NCBI RefSeq assembly: GCF_963669205.1
Contig: NZ_OY769915.1
Span: 3,818,001 to 3,882,000, forward strand
Length of the DNA: 64,000 bases
Direction of reading: 5' to 3'
Origin: an uncultured Roseibium sp.
Lineage (GTDB): Bacteria > Pseudomonadota > Alphaproteobacteria > Rhizobiales > Stappiaceae
The first letter of the stretch is position 1. Each line of letters begins with the position of its first letter. Below the pieces are notes generated by a model. That model saw only the letters and a list, made by a program, of their open reading frames with translations, did not search any database and had not been told where the DNA came from. Below are positions 15,161-24,357 of this stretch, in pieces. The position numbers were made by a program, and so were the translations under genes.

Positions 15161-16378
15161 ATGTCAAAGATCAAAGTCGACAATCCCGTTGTAGAACTCG
15201 ATGGCGACGAGATGACACGCATCATCTGGGCATTCATCAAGGACAAGCTGATCCACCCCTATCTGGATGTGGATCTGCTCTATTACGACCTTTCCATTCA
15301 GAAGCGGGACGAGACCGACGACCAGATCACCGTCGACGCCGCCAACGCGATCAAGGAACACGGGGTCGGTATCAAGTGCGCAACCATCACGCCCGACGAA
15401 GCGCGCGTTGAGGAATTCGGCCTGAAGCGCATGTACAGGTCCCCCAACGGGACAATCCGCAACATCCTTGGCGGCGTGATTTTCCGCGAACCGATCATCA
15501 TGCAGAACGTGCCGCGCCTCGTGCCGGGATGGACACAGCCGATCATCGTCGGCCGTCATGCGTTCGGCGACCAGTACAGGGCGACCGACTTTACCTTCCC
15601 CGGCAAGGGAAAGCTGACGATCCGGTTCGTCGGCGAGGACGGGACTGAAATCGAACGCGACGTCTTTGACGCCCCCTCCTCCGGGGTCGCGATGGCCATG
15701 TACAATCTGGACGACTCGATCCGCGACTTCGCAAGGGCATCCTTGAACTACGCCCTTCAGCGCAAGGTTCCCTGTTATCTCTCCACCAAGAACACCATCC
15801 TCAAGGCCTATGACGGCCGCTTCAAGGATCTGTTCCAGGAGATCTATGATGCCGAGTTCAAGGACGACTATGCCGAGGCAGGCATCTGGTACGAGCATCG
15901 CCTGATCGATGACATGGTCGCCTCCTCTCTCAAATGGTCCGGCGGCTATGTCTGGGCTTGCAAGAACTATGACGGCGATGTCCAGTCCGACACCGTTGCC
16001 CAGGGTTTCGGCTCCCTTGGCCTGATGACATCGGTCCTGATGACCCCGGACGGCAAGACCGTGGAGGCGGAAGCCGCGCACGGCACGGTCACCCGCCACT
16101 ACCGCCAGCACCAGAAGGGCGAGAGCACATCGACGAATTCGATCGCCTCGATCTTCGCCTGGACCCGCGGTCTGGCGCACCGCGCCAAACTCGACGGCAA
16201 CGAGGACCTGGCGCGGTTTGCGAGGACGCTGGAGAAAGTCTGTGTCGACACCGTTGAATCCGGCTTCATGACCAAGGACCTTGCCCTGCTCGTCGGTCCG
16301 GACCAGAGCTGGCTGACGACAACCGGGTTCCTCGACAAGATCGACGAAAACCTGGCCAGGGCAATGGCCGCGGCCTGA
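15161..16378 (+). CDS. icd: NADP-dependent isocitrate dehydrogenase, dimeric type
   Basis: TCA-cycle enzyme making 2-oxoglutarate from isocitrate. The 405-residue protein starts MSKIKVDNPVVELDGDEMTR and contains the substrate loop MYRSPNGTIRN (91-101), typical of the alphaproteobacterial/mitochondrial-like subgroup rather than the E. coli type. A longer upstream in-frame reading runs into the repeat element and is rejected; ATG 15161 has GCGAGG upstream. It is the second NADP-IDH here. In Hyphomicrobiales icd is usually close to alaS and recA, as seen here with intervening genes. Confidence 0.96.
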   Translation: MSKIKVDNPVVELDGDEMTRIIWAFIKDKLIHPYLDVDLLYYDLSIQKRDETDDQITVDAANAIKEHGVGIKCATITPDEARVEEFGLKRMYRSPNGTIRNILGGVIFREPIIMQNVPRLVPGWTQPIIVGRHAFGDQYRATDFTFPGKGKLTIRFVGEDGTEIERDVFDAPSSGVAMAMYNLDDSIRDFARASLNYALQRKVPCYLSTKNTILKAYDGRFKDLFQEIYDAEFKDDYAEAGIWYEHRLIDDMVASSLKWSGGYVWACKNYDGDVQSDTVAQGFGSLGLMTSVLMTPDGKTVEAEAAHGTVTRHYRQHQKGESTSTNSIASIFAWTRGLAHRAKLDGNEDLARFARTLEKVCVDTVESGFMTKDLALLVGPDQSWLTTTGFLDKIDENLARAMAAA

Positions 16379-16529
16379 CCGGCACGGCACAAACCAACCA
16401 GGATGTGACCTGCATCCTATTTCCGGAGTGAGAACGAGGTTAGGTTTCCGGGTCAGTTCAGGCGTCGTAGCCTGAGCCCCAACCAAAAGCGCGTGCAGAC
16501 GCCTTGCACAAACGCGATTGAAGGACACC

Positions 16530-17171
16530 ATGATCGAACTCTTCGGCGCCGACTATTCGGTTTACGTGCGTTCCGTGCGCCTCGCACTGGAGGAAAAGGG
16601 AGTGAATTGCACCCTGTCGCCTATTGACGTTTTCGCTCCCGAAGGCGTCTCCGAGGACTATCTCTCGCTCAATCCGTTCGGCAAGATCCCGACGTTCAGA
16701 CACGGCGACTTCGTTCTCTTTGAATCGGGCGCCATCCTTCGCTACGTGGATGAGGCATTCGACGGCCCGCCGCTGCAGCCCGCCGGCACCCGGGAGCGGG
16801 CGGTCATGAACCAGATCCTTTCGATCCTGGACGCTTACGCCTATCGCACATGCGTCTGGGAGATCTACGTGGAACGCGTTGCAAAAACCCGCGATGGCGC
16901 CACCGCCGACGAAGTCAGGATTTCGTCCGCGCTCGGAGAGGCCCGGAAGGTCGTCGGCACACTTGAAACCCTGATCGCGGGCGAACCGTTCATGCTCGGA
17001 TCAGATGTTTGCCTCGCGGACTGTCATGCCGCACCGATGCTGCACCTGTTCGCGCAAGCCGAGGAAGGCGCAATGCTGCTGAAGAGAGCACCGAAACTGT
17101 CCCGGTGGCTTGACCAGATGCGGGCGCGCCGGAGCTTCCAGAAAACCGCGCCTCACCCGGACACCGCATAG
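16530..17171 (+). CDS. Glutathione S-transferase family protein
   Basis: A 213-residue cytosolic GST. The thioredoxin-fold N-terminal domain (SVYVRSVRLALEEKG, NPFGKIPTF with the cis-Pro, and FESGAILRYVDE for glutathione binding) is followed by the all-helical C-terminal domain with an ADCHAAPML segment. The substrate is unknown. ATG 16530 has GAAGGAC just upstream. It is convergent with the racemase gene, leaving only three bases between the stop codons. Confidence 0.9.
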   Translation: MIELFGADYSVYVRSVRLALEEKGVNCTLSPIDVFAPEGVSEDYLSLNPFGKIPTFRHGDFVLFESGAILRYVDEAFDGPPLQPAGTRERAVMNQILSILDAYAYRTCVWEIYVERVAKTRDGATADEVRISSALGEARKVVGTLETLIAGEPFMLGSDVCLADCHAAPMLHLFAQAEEGAMLLKRAPKLSRWLDQMRARRSFQKTAPHPDTA

Positions 17172-17174
17172 CTA

Positions 17175-17870
17175 TCAACCGCCGAGCGCAAGATCGAGCC
17201 CGGCTTTCGCATGCAGCGCCGTCGTATCGAATGCCGGCACTGAAAAGTCGTCCTGAGACACCAGAAGACCGATTTCGGTACAGCCGAATATGACGCCGTC
17301 CGCACCGGCCTCGATTTCCTGTTCCACGATATCCAGATAGGTCTGCTTGGAATCCGCCCAGATTTCGCCCCGACAGAGTTCTTCATAGATGATCCGGTGG
17401 ATTTCGGCCCGGTCGTCTTCACCGGGAACCTTCACGGAAACACCGTGCTTGCGCTGCAGGTGCCCTTTGTAGAAATCCTGCTCCATCGTGTAGGCCGTTG
17501 CCAGCAGCAACGGACGGGAACAGCCCGCATCGCTGATGGCGGGCGCTGTCGCATCTGCAATATGAACAAGCGGGATATCGACGGCATCCTGCACCTCCCC
17601 GGCCATCTTGTGCATGGTGTTGGTACAGATCAGGAGACAGTCCGCACCGCCCAGTTCCAGCCGGCGCGCCGCCGCCACCATGGCTTCGGTTGCCTGCTCC
17701 CAGTCTCCGGCCGCCTGGAAGGCCGCAATCTCGGCAAAATCGAAGGACCAGATCAGGCACTTGGCGGAATGCAAACCCCCCAGGCGCTCACGCGCCATCC
17801 TGTTCAGATACTGATAGTAGGTGACCGTGCTTTCCCAGCTCATTCCACCAAGCAATCCGATGGTTTTCAT
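17175..17870 (-). CDS. Aspartate/glutamate racemase family protein
   Basis: A 231-residue member of the Asp/Glu racemase superfamily (YgeA-like), which uses two cysteines for cofactor-independent racemisation. Both are present, in LLICTNTMHK and IFGCTEIGLL, together with the N-terminal IGLLGGMSWEST motif. The substrate may be an amino acid such as aspartate, glutamate or homoserine. ATG 17870 gives the family start MKTIGLLGGMSW with GGAAA upstream. It is separate from murI and is not the cell-wall racemase. Confidence 0.88.
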   Translation of the reverse strand: MKTIGLLGGMSWESTVTYYQYLNRMARERLGGLHSAKCLIWSFDFAEIAAFQAAGDWEQATEAMVAAARRLELGGADCLLICTNTMHKMAGEVQDAVDIPLVHIADATAPAISDAGCSRPLLLATAYTMEQDFYKGHLQRKHGVSVKVPGEDDRAEIHRIIYEELCRGEIWADSKQTYLDIVEQEIEAGADGVIFGCTEIGLLVSQDDFSVPAFDTTALHAKAGLDLALGG

Positions 17871-17931
17871 GTTAGCGTTTCCGGGTTTCAAGGAGTGGTT
17901 CTTTTCAATTCGGATGTCAGGAAAAATCATA

Positions 17932-18402
17932 ATGCGCAAGACATTGGGGCGGCAGGGTTTCTTGAGAAATTTTCATGACCTCTCGATCACGATCCTGAGC
18001 CTGATTCTGTTTGTGGGCTTTACACCAGGTGCAGCGGCACAGTCCGTCTACGAGCCTGCGCGCGGTTCGGCGGAGCGGCGCGACATCCTCAACGCAATCC
18101 GTCCGATGGTGGAAGTGCGCGTTGGTCCGCCGGTCGAGTTCGTGGTCAGCTGGATGCGCTCCGGTGCAGGCTGGGCGTTCGTCAACGTCAATCCGCAGCG
18201 GCCGGGCGGCGGCAAGATCGATCCGTTTCTGACGACGTTCGCCAGCCAGGCCGAGTACATGGACGGCCTCTCCACCTATGCCCTGCTGCGCTACCGGTAT
18301 GACCGCTGGAACCTGGTCGACTTCGTCGTCGGCCCCACCGACGTCTTCTGGCAGGGTGATCCGCTCTACGCCCGGGTTCCACCCGGTCTTACACCCTATT
18401 GA
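17932..18402 (+). CDS. Exported protein of unknown function
   Basis: I do not recognise the family. The 156-residue protein has a hydrophobic signal segment (about residues 17-36, ending PGAAAQ), so it should be periplasmic. The mature part begins SVYEPARGSAERRDILNAIR and contains VEVRVGPPVEFVVSWMRS and LLRYRYDRWNLVDFVVGPTD, suggesting a small beta-rich domain. Starts further upstream overlap the racemase gene; ATG 17932 has AGGAAA ahead. It is divergent from the racemase and convergent with the channel gene. Confidence 0.7.
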   Translation: MRKTLGRQGFLRNFHDLSITILSLILFVGFTPGAAAQSVYEPARGSAERRDILNAIRPMVEVRVGPPVEFVVSWMRSGAGWAFVNVNPQRPGGGKIDPFLTTFASQAEYMDGLSTYALLRYRYDRWNLVDFVVGPTDVFWQGDPLYARVPPGLTPY

Positions 18403-18432
18403 TCCTGCGATTTGCACAACACGCTGCCGGCG

Positions 18433-19752
18433 TCACGTCTGCTTTGGCGGATCCGGCGCAGTACTTTCCCCGAGGGATAGCTCCGGCTCGTCGCCGCCTT
18501 CGTTTGACGAGGCATAGACGCCCGCCTGATGGAGTTCCTCTTCCGCCAGCTCTCCCAGCACTTTTTTCCCCTCGTGGACCCGTTCCCGCGCCTCGTCCAT
18601 GATTTTCTTTGCCAGCGTGGCATCCTTGTCCAGCAGCCGATGCAGTGCCTCCGATTCAAGAACGAGCAACTGGCAGTCGCGATAGGCTGTTACGGTTGCC
18701 GTTCGCCGGCTCTGGTTGATGAGGGCCAGTTCGCCGAAAAAGCTGCCTTCGCCGAGATAGACCGTGTCATGCTTGAGATTGATGGCGACCTCGCCTTCCG
18801 AGATGAAATACATGCGGTCTGCAACGTCACCCTGGGCCGCGATGATACCGCCCTTGCGCACCGTCTGGGCCTGCAGAAGCTTCGACACCTCGGCGATCTC
18901 GGTCGCTGTCAGATCCTCGAACAGCGGCACGCGTGCCACCATGGACCAGGTCACCACGAAATCGCGTGAATGGATTTCGCGCGCGAAAGCCGATGCAATG
19001 ATCCCGACAGGCAGCGCGATCAGGCCATAGCCCATCAGCATGACAAAGCTGCCGAGCAGTTTGCCCAGGTTGCTGACCGGCACCACATCCCCGTATCCCA
19101 CTGTGGTGATGGTCGTGATCGCCCAGTACATGCCGTGCAAAATGCTGCGGAACTTCTCCGGCTGAACATTGTGTTCGACGAGATACATCAGCGTCGCCGA
19201 CAGCAGGATCACGCCGAAGATGATCATGCTAGATCCAAGCAAGGCCTTCCGCTCACCGACGACAGCGGAAATCAGCGACCTGAGCGCCGGCGAATAGCGC
19301 GCCAGCTTCAGGAAGCGCAACAGGCGCAGGATGACAACGATCGTGACCGCCTGGTTGGGCAGAAACAGGACGAACAGCAGCGGCAGCGCACCGATCAGGT
19401 CAATGATCGCATCGGGATGAACGGCATAGCGCAATCGCGACCAGAGCGGGCCGTACCGGCGGAGCGGCGGGTGGAGGTCGGCGACATAGATCCGCAGCAC
19501 GTATTCGACAAGGAAAACCAAACCGCTGCCAAGCTGAACGAAGCGCAGGTGATGGCCGAGCGTGGTGCGGACCTGCGGTACGGTCTCCAGAACGGCAAGC
19601 AGGATATTCAGGAGAATGAGAAAAACCAGGAAATGTCGCAGCGACCGCGCTGCGACCCGTCTTTTGCCTGTGTCTTCAAGCACTTCATAAAGTGCCCGTT
19701 TCAAGCTTTCGTCCTGCACCGCTCGCTCCGATCTGACAACCCGCACAGTCAT
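18433..19752 (-). CDS. Cyclic-nucleotide-gated potassium channel
   Basis: A 439-residue six-helix voltage-sensor-type channel with a cytoplasmic cyclic-nucleotide-binding domain, like bacterial MloK1. Helices S1-S6 occupy about residues 37-262; S4 has periodic basic residues (RLLRFLKLAR, 143-152), the pore carries the K+ filter TTVGYGD (216-222), and the C-terminal domain has the phosphate-binding cassette FGELALINQSRRTATV (339-354). An acidic tail follows. ATG 19752 is chosen over an upstream TTG. No dedicated cyclase is nearby. Confidence 0.92.
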   Translation of the reverse strand: MTVRVVRSERAVQDESLKRALYEVLEDTGKRRVAARSLRHFLVFLILLNILLAVLETVPQVRTTLGHHLRFVQLGSGLVFLVEYVLRIYVADLHPPLRRYGPLWSRLRYAVHPDAIIDLIGALPLLFVLFLPNQAVTIVVILRLLRFLKLARYSPALRSLISAVVGERKALLGSSMIIFGVILLSATLMYLVEHNVQPEKFRSILHGMYWAITTITTVGYGDVVPVSNLGKLLGSFVMLMGYGLIALPVGIIASAFAREIHSRDFVVTWSMVARVPLFEDLTATEIAEVSKLLQAQTVRKGGIIAAQGDVADRMYFISEGEVAINLKHDTVYLGEGSFFGELALINQSRRTATVTAYRDCQLLVLESEALHRLLDKDATLAKKIMDEARERVHEGKKVLGELAEEELHQAGVYASSNEGGDEPELSLGESTAPDPPKQT

Positions 19753-19864
19753 GCATAGCCCAACATCGGTCAACCGACCAAGAATTCTGTGCGCGGCTGC
19801 AGCAAGACAAAAACTTGCTCTTCATAAATCTAGATTAAAAAGTCGAAACTGTTTCTGATTTGAG

Positions 19865-20761
19865 GTGATCGAAATTAGCAAGTTGCTTTCGATATCTGGC
19901 GAAGAACCGGCCGCATCCAAGCCGGCAAGTCTGCCTGCATCTCGAAACGGGAGCATCGATCTACTGCGTTTTCTTGGCGCAATCGGTATCATTCAATTCC
20001 ATTGCGACGCAACCGGCGGCTGGGTCGGCCTCGCAGCCCTGCCAATGTTTGTCATGCTGCTGGTGTATTTCGGTGCCGGCAAACCAATCCCGCAACAAGC
20101 GAAACGATTGCTTTTGCCCTGGCTGGCCTGGAGCGCGATCTATGCGTTTCTGAAATTCTCACGGAGCACCATAAACGGCACACCTCTCTCAAGCGAATTT
20201 GCTCCCTGGATGATCCTGACAGGAACATCATTGCATCTTTGGTTCTTGTCTTTCTCGTTTCTGTTTCTGCTGCTTTGCGTTTTGGTCCCGGAGCGAACAC
20301 CAAAGCGTCTGCTTTCGATTGTTTGCGTGTTGCTCTCAGGTGCCGCCCTGTGGCTCTCCAGCACGTCCAACCTGCTTATCCCGCTCGTGCAGTGGATACC
20401 TGTTGTTCCTGCCGCGTTCGCCGGTCTGCTGATGCAACGTCTCGGCAATGAAACCCTTGTTCCAATCGCCTTGGCACTTGGCTGCATGATTGCACTCTAC
20501 CTTGGCATGGACTCAATGACGCCACAGCTCATAATTGCCGGATTGGCCGTTGCACTCGCATTCGCAATTCCGATTCCACAAACAAGAATTGTCGACGCTT
20601 TGTCAGGACTGTCGCTCGGCATGTATCTGGTCCACCCCGCCGTGATGATGCTCGCGATCAATGTGGTTCCCAAGGACGAGGTGTCTTTCTTCCCCCTCGT
20701 GCTCCTCGGTTCAATTCTGATCACGGCTCTGCTCAGGCGGTATGCGCCCGCAATCGTCTAG
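19865..20761 (+). CDS. Membrane acyltransferase (acyltransferase-3 family)
   Basis: A 298-residue protein with about nine hydrophobic segments and an acyltransferase-3-type start (SIDLLRFLGAIGIIQFHCDA, where the usual histidine motif falls) and a late SGLSLGMYLVHPAVMM segment. Members O-acylate sugars of surface polysaccharides or glucans; the acceptor is unknown. The start is GTG with TGAG upstream. The upstream region is AT-rich compared with neighbours, and the stop TAG abuts a family A repeat, so recent acquisition is possible but not shown. Confidence 0.8.
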   Translation: MIEISKLLSISGEEPAASKPASLPASRNGSIDLLRFLGAIGIIQFHCDATGGWVGLAALPMFVMLLVYFGAGKPIPQQAKRLLLPWLAWSAIYAFLKFSRSTINGTPLSSEFAPWMILTGTSLHLWFLSFSFLFLLLCVLVPERTPKRLLSIVCVLLSGAALWLSSTSNLLIPLVQWIPVVPAAFAGLLMQRLGNETLVPIALALGCMIALYLGMDSMTPQLIIAGLAVALAFAIPIPQTRIVDALSGLSLGMYLVHPAVMMLAINVVPKDEVSFFPLVLLGSILITALLRRYAPAIV

Positions 20762-21022
20762 GATACGGACCCATAAATGAAGCCGATTTGGCGGCAGAAA
20801 TGGCGATGTCTCGCGAGGAAGTGTGCGCAGAGCGGGCTTTTTGCCCGGTCAGGCGTGGTGACGCTGCGAGGTAAAGCCATTTTGCCGTCCTTCGGATTCG
20901 GCCGTTTTGGCCATCTGCCACGTCGCGAAAGGCTAGAAAATGAACCACATTTCCTGCGCTTTCGCTCCTCGCAACTGGTCAAAACGATCCAAACCAAATT
21001 GACTTCATTTATGGGACCGTAC
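20762..21022. repeat. MITE-like element, family A copy 2
   Basis: Left end TACGGACCCATAAATGAAG and right end CTTCATTTATGGGACCGTA form the inverted repeats; internal blocks match copy 1 at 861-1120 (for example AGCGGGCTT, GGTAAAGCCATTT and GAACCACATTTCCTGCGCTT). Like copy 1, it begins directly after a TAG stop codon. Confidence 0.8.
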
Positions 21023-21242
21023 CCCGGGGGAAGGACACGCATCCCAGAATGTGACACCGCCTGCATGGCCTCCCGCAGGAAGGAGACTGTCGTCGAAAAA
21101 GCGGGCCTGTCCCAAAATCGTGCGTCCCATCCGATCACGCTGTTCGCGCAAAGCTGTGAGAATCCGGCGCTCCAATGTGATTGGGCAAAATTGTCGCAGA
21201 TCCCATTTCTAGGGTGTGGGCACAACCGACAAGGAGAATGAG

Positions 21243-21368
21243 ATGACGATTGAGACCAACAAAGCCCGTGCCGCAGAGACCTCGCCGCATCACGTGGTGC
21301 TGAAAATGCTGATTATCTCGACATTTTCATCCGCCGCTGCGTTGGCCCTGGCCGCGGCTCTGAACTGA
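21243..21368 (+). CDS. Small single-helix membrane peptide, 41 residues
   Basis: Starts at an ATG behind a strong AAGGAGAATGAG site and encodes 41 residues: a polar N-terminus (MTIETNKARAAETSPHHVV) then one hydrophobic helix (about 23-40, rich in Ala and Leu) and a stop. A strong terminator follows 22 bases later. The good ribosome-binding site, membrane-helix design and terminator support a real gene. The function is unknown and it was not matched to any family. Confidence 0.6.
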   Translation: MTIETNKARAAETSPHHVVLKMLIISTFSSAAALALAAALN

Positions 21369-21390
21369 AAATCCCTCACCGGTTCCAATG

Positions 21391-21423
21391 AAAAAAGCGT
21401 GCCCATTGGCACGCTTTTTCATT
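21391..21423. terminator. Bidirectional Rho-independent terminator
   Basis: AAAAAAGCGTGCC-CATT-GGCACGCTTTTTC: a perfect GC stem with A- and T-runs on both sides, able to end both the 41-residue gene (+) and alaS (-). Confidence 0.88.
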
Positions 21424-21443
21424 TTGAGCTGAATGTTCAGGCG

Positions 21444-24101
21444 TCACAGCCCGGCAAGGTGGGATTCGATCACCTCGATCGCATTGCCTGCTTTCGAGCC
21501 ATCCGGGCCGCCAGCCTGCGCCATGTCCGGCCGTCCGCCGCCGCCGCGTCCGCCGAGTGCTTCGGACCCGATGCGCACGAGATCGACAGCGCTCACCTTC
21601 TCTGTCAGGTCGCTTGTCACGGCTGTCACGATCGCCGCCTTTCCGTCTTCCGCTACACTGATCAGGATGACCACGCCGGACCCCAACTGGGCCTTGGCTT
21701 CGTCGGCCATGCCCTTCAGATCCTTGGGGTTGATCCCCTCGACCGCGCGCGCCATCACCTTGAACGCACCGGCCTCTTTCACCGGCGCGGCGCCGTTGCC
21801 GCCTCCGCCCATGGCAAGTTTCTTCTTGGCGTCGGCAAGTTCCTTCTCAAGCTTGCGGCGCTCGTCGACAAGCTGCGCAACCCTGGCCGGGACATCGTCC
21901 GCACCGATTTTGAGCAGCGCAGCGATTTCGCGCATGCGCTTGTCCTGCGCATCGAGATACGCGCGGGCTTCGGACCCGGTCAGGGCCTCGATGCGGCGCA
22001 CGCCAGCGGCAACCGCACTCTCAGAGACCAGCGTAACAAGCCCGATATCCCCTGTCCGTTTGACATGCGTGCCACCGCACAGTTCCAGCGAATAGGGTTT
22101 GCCTTCCTTGTCGCCATGCAGCGCCGTTCCCATGGAGACAACACGGACTTCCTCGCCGTATTTCTCACCGAAAAGCGCCATGGCGCCTGCCTCGATTGCA
22201 TCGTCAACCGCCATCAGGCGGGTTTCGACGGGCGAATTCTGCAGGATGATCTCGTTGGCAAAGGTCTCGACGGTCGCCAACTCGCCATCGTCCATCGGTT
22301 TCGGATGGGAGAAGTCGAAGCGCAGCCGGTCGGGTGACACCAGGGACCCCTTCTGGACGACGTGGTTACCGAGAACCTCACGCAGGGCTTCATGAACCAG
22401 GTGGGTCGCCGAGTGATTTGCCCTGACGGCGCTCCTTCGGGCGTGCTCGACCTTGAGTTCAAGCGCCAGGCCGGCAACCAGTTCGCCTTCCTCCACGGTC
22501 ACGGAATGAACGAACAGGCCGTCGGCCTTCTTTTGCGTGTTCGTCACGGACACTCTCAGACCCGGGGCAAGCATCACACCCGTGTCGCCGACCTGGCCAC
22601 CGCTTTCTCCGTAGAAAGGGGTCTGGTTCAGGACGACGAAGCCGCTGTCGCCAGCCGAAAGCCTGTCGATTTCCTTGTCTTCGGACGCCAGCGCGGCAAC
22701 CACGCCTTCCGCGGTTTCTGTTTCGTACCCGAGGAAGTCGGTCGCCCCGTGCTTTTCCTTGATCGCGAACCAGACTGCCTCCGTGGCGGCACTGCCGGAT
22801 CCCGACCAGGCCGCCCGCGCCTCGGCCTTCTGCCGTTCCATGGCAGCCGCGAAGCCGTCGGTATCAACGGAAATGTCGCGCACGCGCAACGCGTCCTGGG
22901 TCAGATCAAGCGGAAAGCCGTAGGTGTCGTAAAGCTTGAAGGCGGTTTCGCCGTCCAGCTGACCGCCGGCGGTCAGATCCTCGGTCGCGCTGTCGAGTAG
23001 GCCCAGCCCCCGTTCGAGTGTCTTGCGGAACCGTGTCTCTTCAAGTTTCAGCGTTTCAGTGATCAGGTCTTCCGCGCGGGACAGTTCCGGATAGGCACGT
23101 CCCATCTCGCGCACCAGAGCCGGGACGAGCTTGTGCATGAGCGGTTCGCTCGCGCCCAGAAGATGCGCATGGCGCATGCCGCGCCGCATGATCCGGCGCA
23201 GGACGTATCCGCGGCCCTCGTTCGAGGGCAGTACACCATCGGCGATCAGGAAGCTCGTCGACCGCAGGTGGTCGGCAATCACCCTGTGACTGCCGAGCGC
23301 CGCTCCGGCTGCCTCGACATTGGTTTCATGCTCTGACGCCGCAATGAGAGCCTTGAACAGATCGATGTCGTAATTGTTGTGCACACCCTGCAACACGGTC
23401 GCGAGACGCTCGATCCCCATACCGGTATCGATGGACGGGCTTGGCAGATCCAGTCTCTCTTCGCTTGTCTGCTCGTACTGCATGAAGACGAGGTTCCAGA
23501 TCTCGATGAACCGGTCGCCGTCTTCTTCTGGTGTTCCCGGAGGACCGCCCCAGATGTGGTCACCGTGATCATAGAATATTTCCGAGCACGGTCCGCACGG
23601 TCCGGTATCGCCCATCGACCAGAAATTGTCCGAGGTTGGAATGCGGATGATCTTGTCGTCGCTGAGCCCGGCGACCTTTTTCCAGAACCCTGCAGCCGCA
23701 TCGTCTTCCGCGTAGACCGTTACAAGCAGGCGGTCTTTCGGGAGGCCGTATTCCTTGGTGATGAGGTTCCAGGCAAGCTCGATCGCCCGTTCCTTGAAAT
23801 AATCCCCAAAGGAAAAGTTCCCGAGCATTTCGAAAAACGTGTGGTGCCTTGCCGTATAGCCGACATTGTCCAGGTCGTTGTGCTTGCCGCCGGCGCGCAC
23901 GACTTTCTGCGCCGTGACAGCACGCGAATAGGGCCGCGTCTCCAGGCCGGTAAAGACATTCTTGAACTGGTTCATGCCCGCATTCGCGAACATCAGCGTC
24001 GGATCATTGCGCGGAACAAGCGGCCCGGATTCGACCACTTCATGTTCGTTTTTCTTGAAGTAGTCCAGGAACGTGGAGCGGATTTCATTTACGCCGGTCA
24101 T
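21444..24101 (-). CDS. alaS: Alanine-tRNA ligase
   Basis: Charges tRNA-Ala with alanine; essential. The 885-residue length and domain order match bacterial AlaRS: a class II catalytic core at the N-terminus (MTGVNEIRSTFLDYF, TLMFANAGMNQFKNVF), a tRNA-recognition helical region, the editing domain with zinc-binding HSATH and CGGTHV motifs, and a C-terminal oligomerisation region with a Gly-rich linker (MGGGGNGAA) and C-Ala domain. ATG 24101 gives the family start. It sits downstream of recA on the same strand, separated by the recA terminator. Confidence 0.97.
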   Translation of the reverse strand: MTGVNEIRSTFLDYFKKNEHEVVESGPLVPRNDPTLMFANAGMNQFKNVFTGLETRPYSRAVTAQKVVRAGGKHNDLDNVGYTARHHTFFEMLGNFSFGDYFKERAIELAWNLITKEYGLPKDRLLVTVYAEDDAAAGFWKKVAGLSDDKIIRIPTSDNFWSMGDTGPCGPCSEIFYDHGDHIWGGPPGTPEEDGDRFIEIWNLVFMQYEQTSEERLDLPSPSIDTGMGIERLATVLQGVHNNYDIDLFKALIAASEHETNVEAAGAALGSHRVIADHLRSTSFLIADGVLPSNEGRGYVLRRIMRRGMRHAHLLGASEPLMHKLVPALVREMGRAYPELSRAEDLITETLKLEETRFRKTLERGLGLLDSATEDLTAGGQLDGETAFKLYDTYGFPLDLTQDALRVRDISVDTDGFAAAMERQKAEARAAWSGSGSAATEAVWFAIKEKHGATDFLGYETETAEGVVAALASEDKEIDRLSAGDSGFVVLNQTPFYGESGGQVGDTGVMLAPGLRVSVTNTQKKADGLFVHSVTVEEGELVAGLALELKVEHARRSAVRANHSATHLVHEALREVLGNHVVQKGSLVSPDRLRFDFSHPKPMDDGELATVETFANEIILQNSPVETRLMAVDDAIEAGAMALFGEKYGEEVRVVSMGTALHGDKEGKPYSLELCGGTHVKRTGDIGLVTLVSESAVAAGVRRIEALTGSEARAYLDAQDKRMREIAALLKIGADDVPARVAQLVDERRKLEKELADAKKKLAMGGGGNGAAPVKEAGAFKVMARAVEGINPKDLKGMADEAKAQLGSGVVILISVAEDGKAAIVTAVTSDLTEKVSAVDLVRIGSEALGGRGGGGRPDMAQAGGPDGSKAGNAIEVIESHLAGL

Positions 24102-24283
24102 TCGGGTCTCGCATCGGTCCGGCCCGTTCACGGGGCCAATTGAAAGAGGCTGCAGGCACTCAGCATCCGCATCGGGATCTGCGCCGGAACAGCCTTTTAG
24201 CTTTGACCTTAAATCCTGTCCAGCAATTGCACGCTTTCAGGCCTTGACCGGATGCAAACATTTGTCCCGGTCATCCCTGCAAC

Positions 24284-24323
24284 GCAAAAGAAAAAGGCTC
24301 TCTCCGTTTCCGGAGAAAGCCTT
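24284..24323 (-). terminator. recA terminator
   Basis: On the minus strand: AAGGCTTTCTCCG-GAAA-CGGAGAGAGCCTT followed by TTTCTTTT, 35 bases after the recA stop. Confidence 0.85.
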
Positions 24324-24357
24324 CTCAAACCGTGTTGGTTCTCGTATCCGGGAAAGA

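Noticed and set aside
16379..16529. Weak hairpin AGGATG/CATCCT after icd as terminator
   Set aside because: Short stem and only ATTT after it; not strong enough to annotate.
15164..16531. Roughly 450-codon minus-strand frame
   Set aside because: Antisense to icd; shadow of the coding strand.
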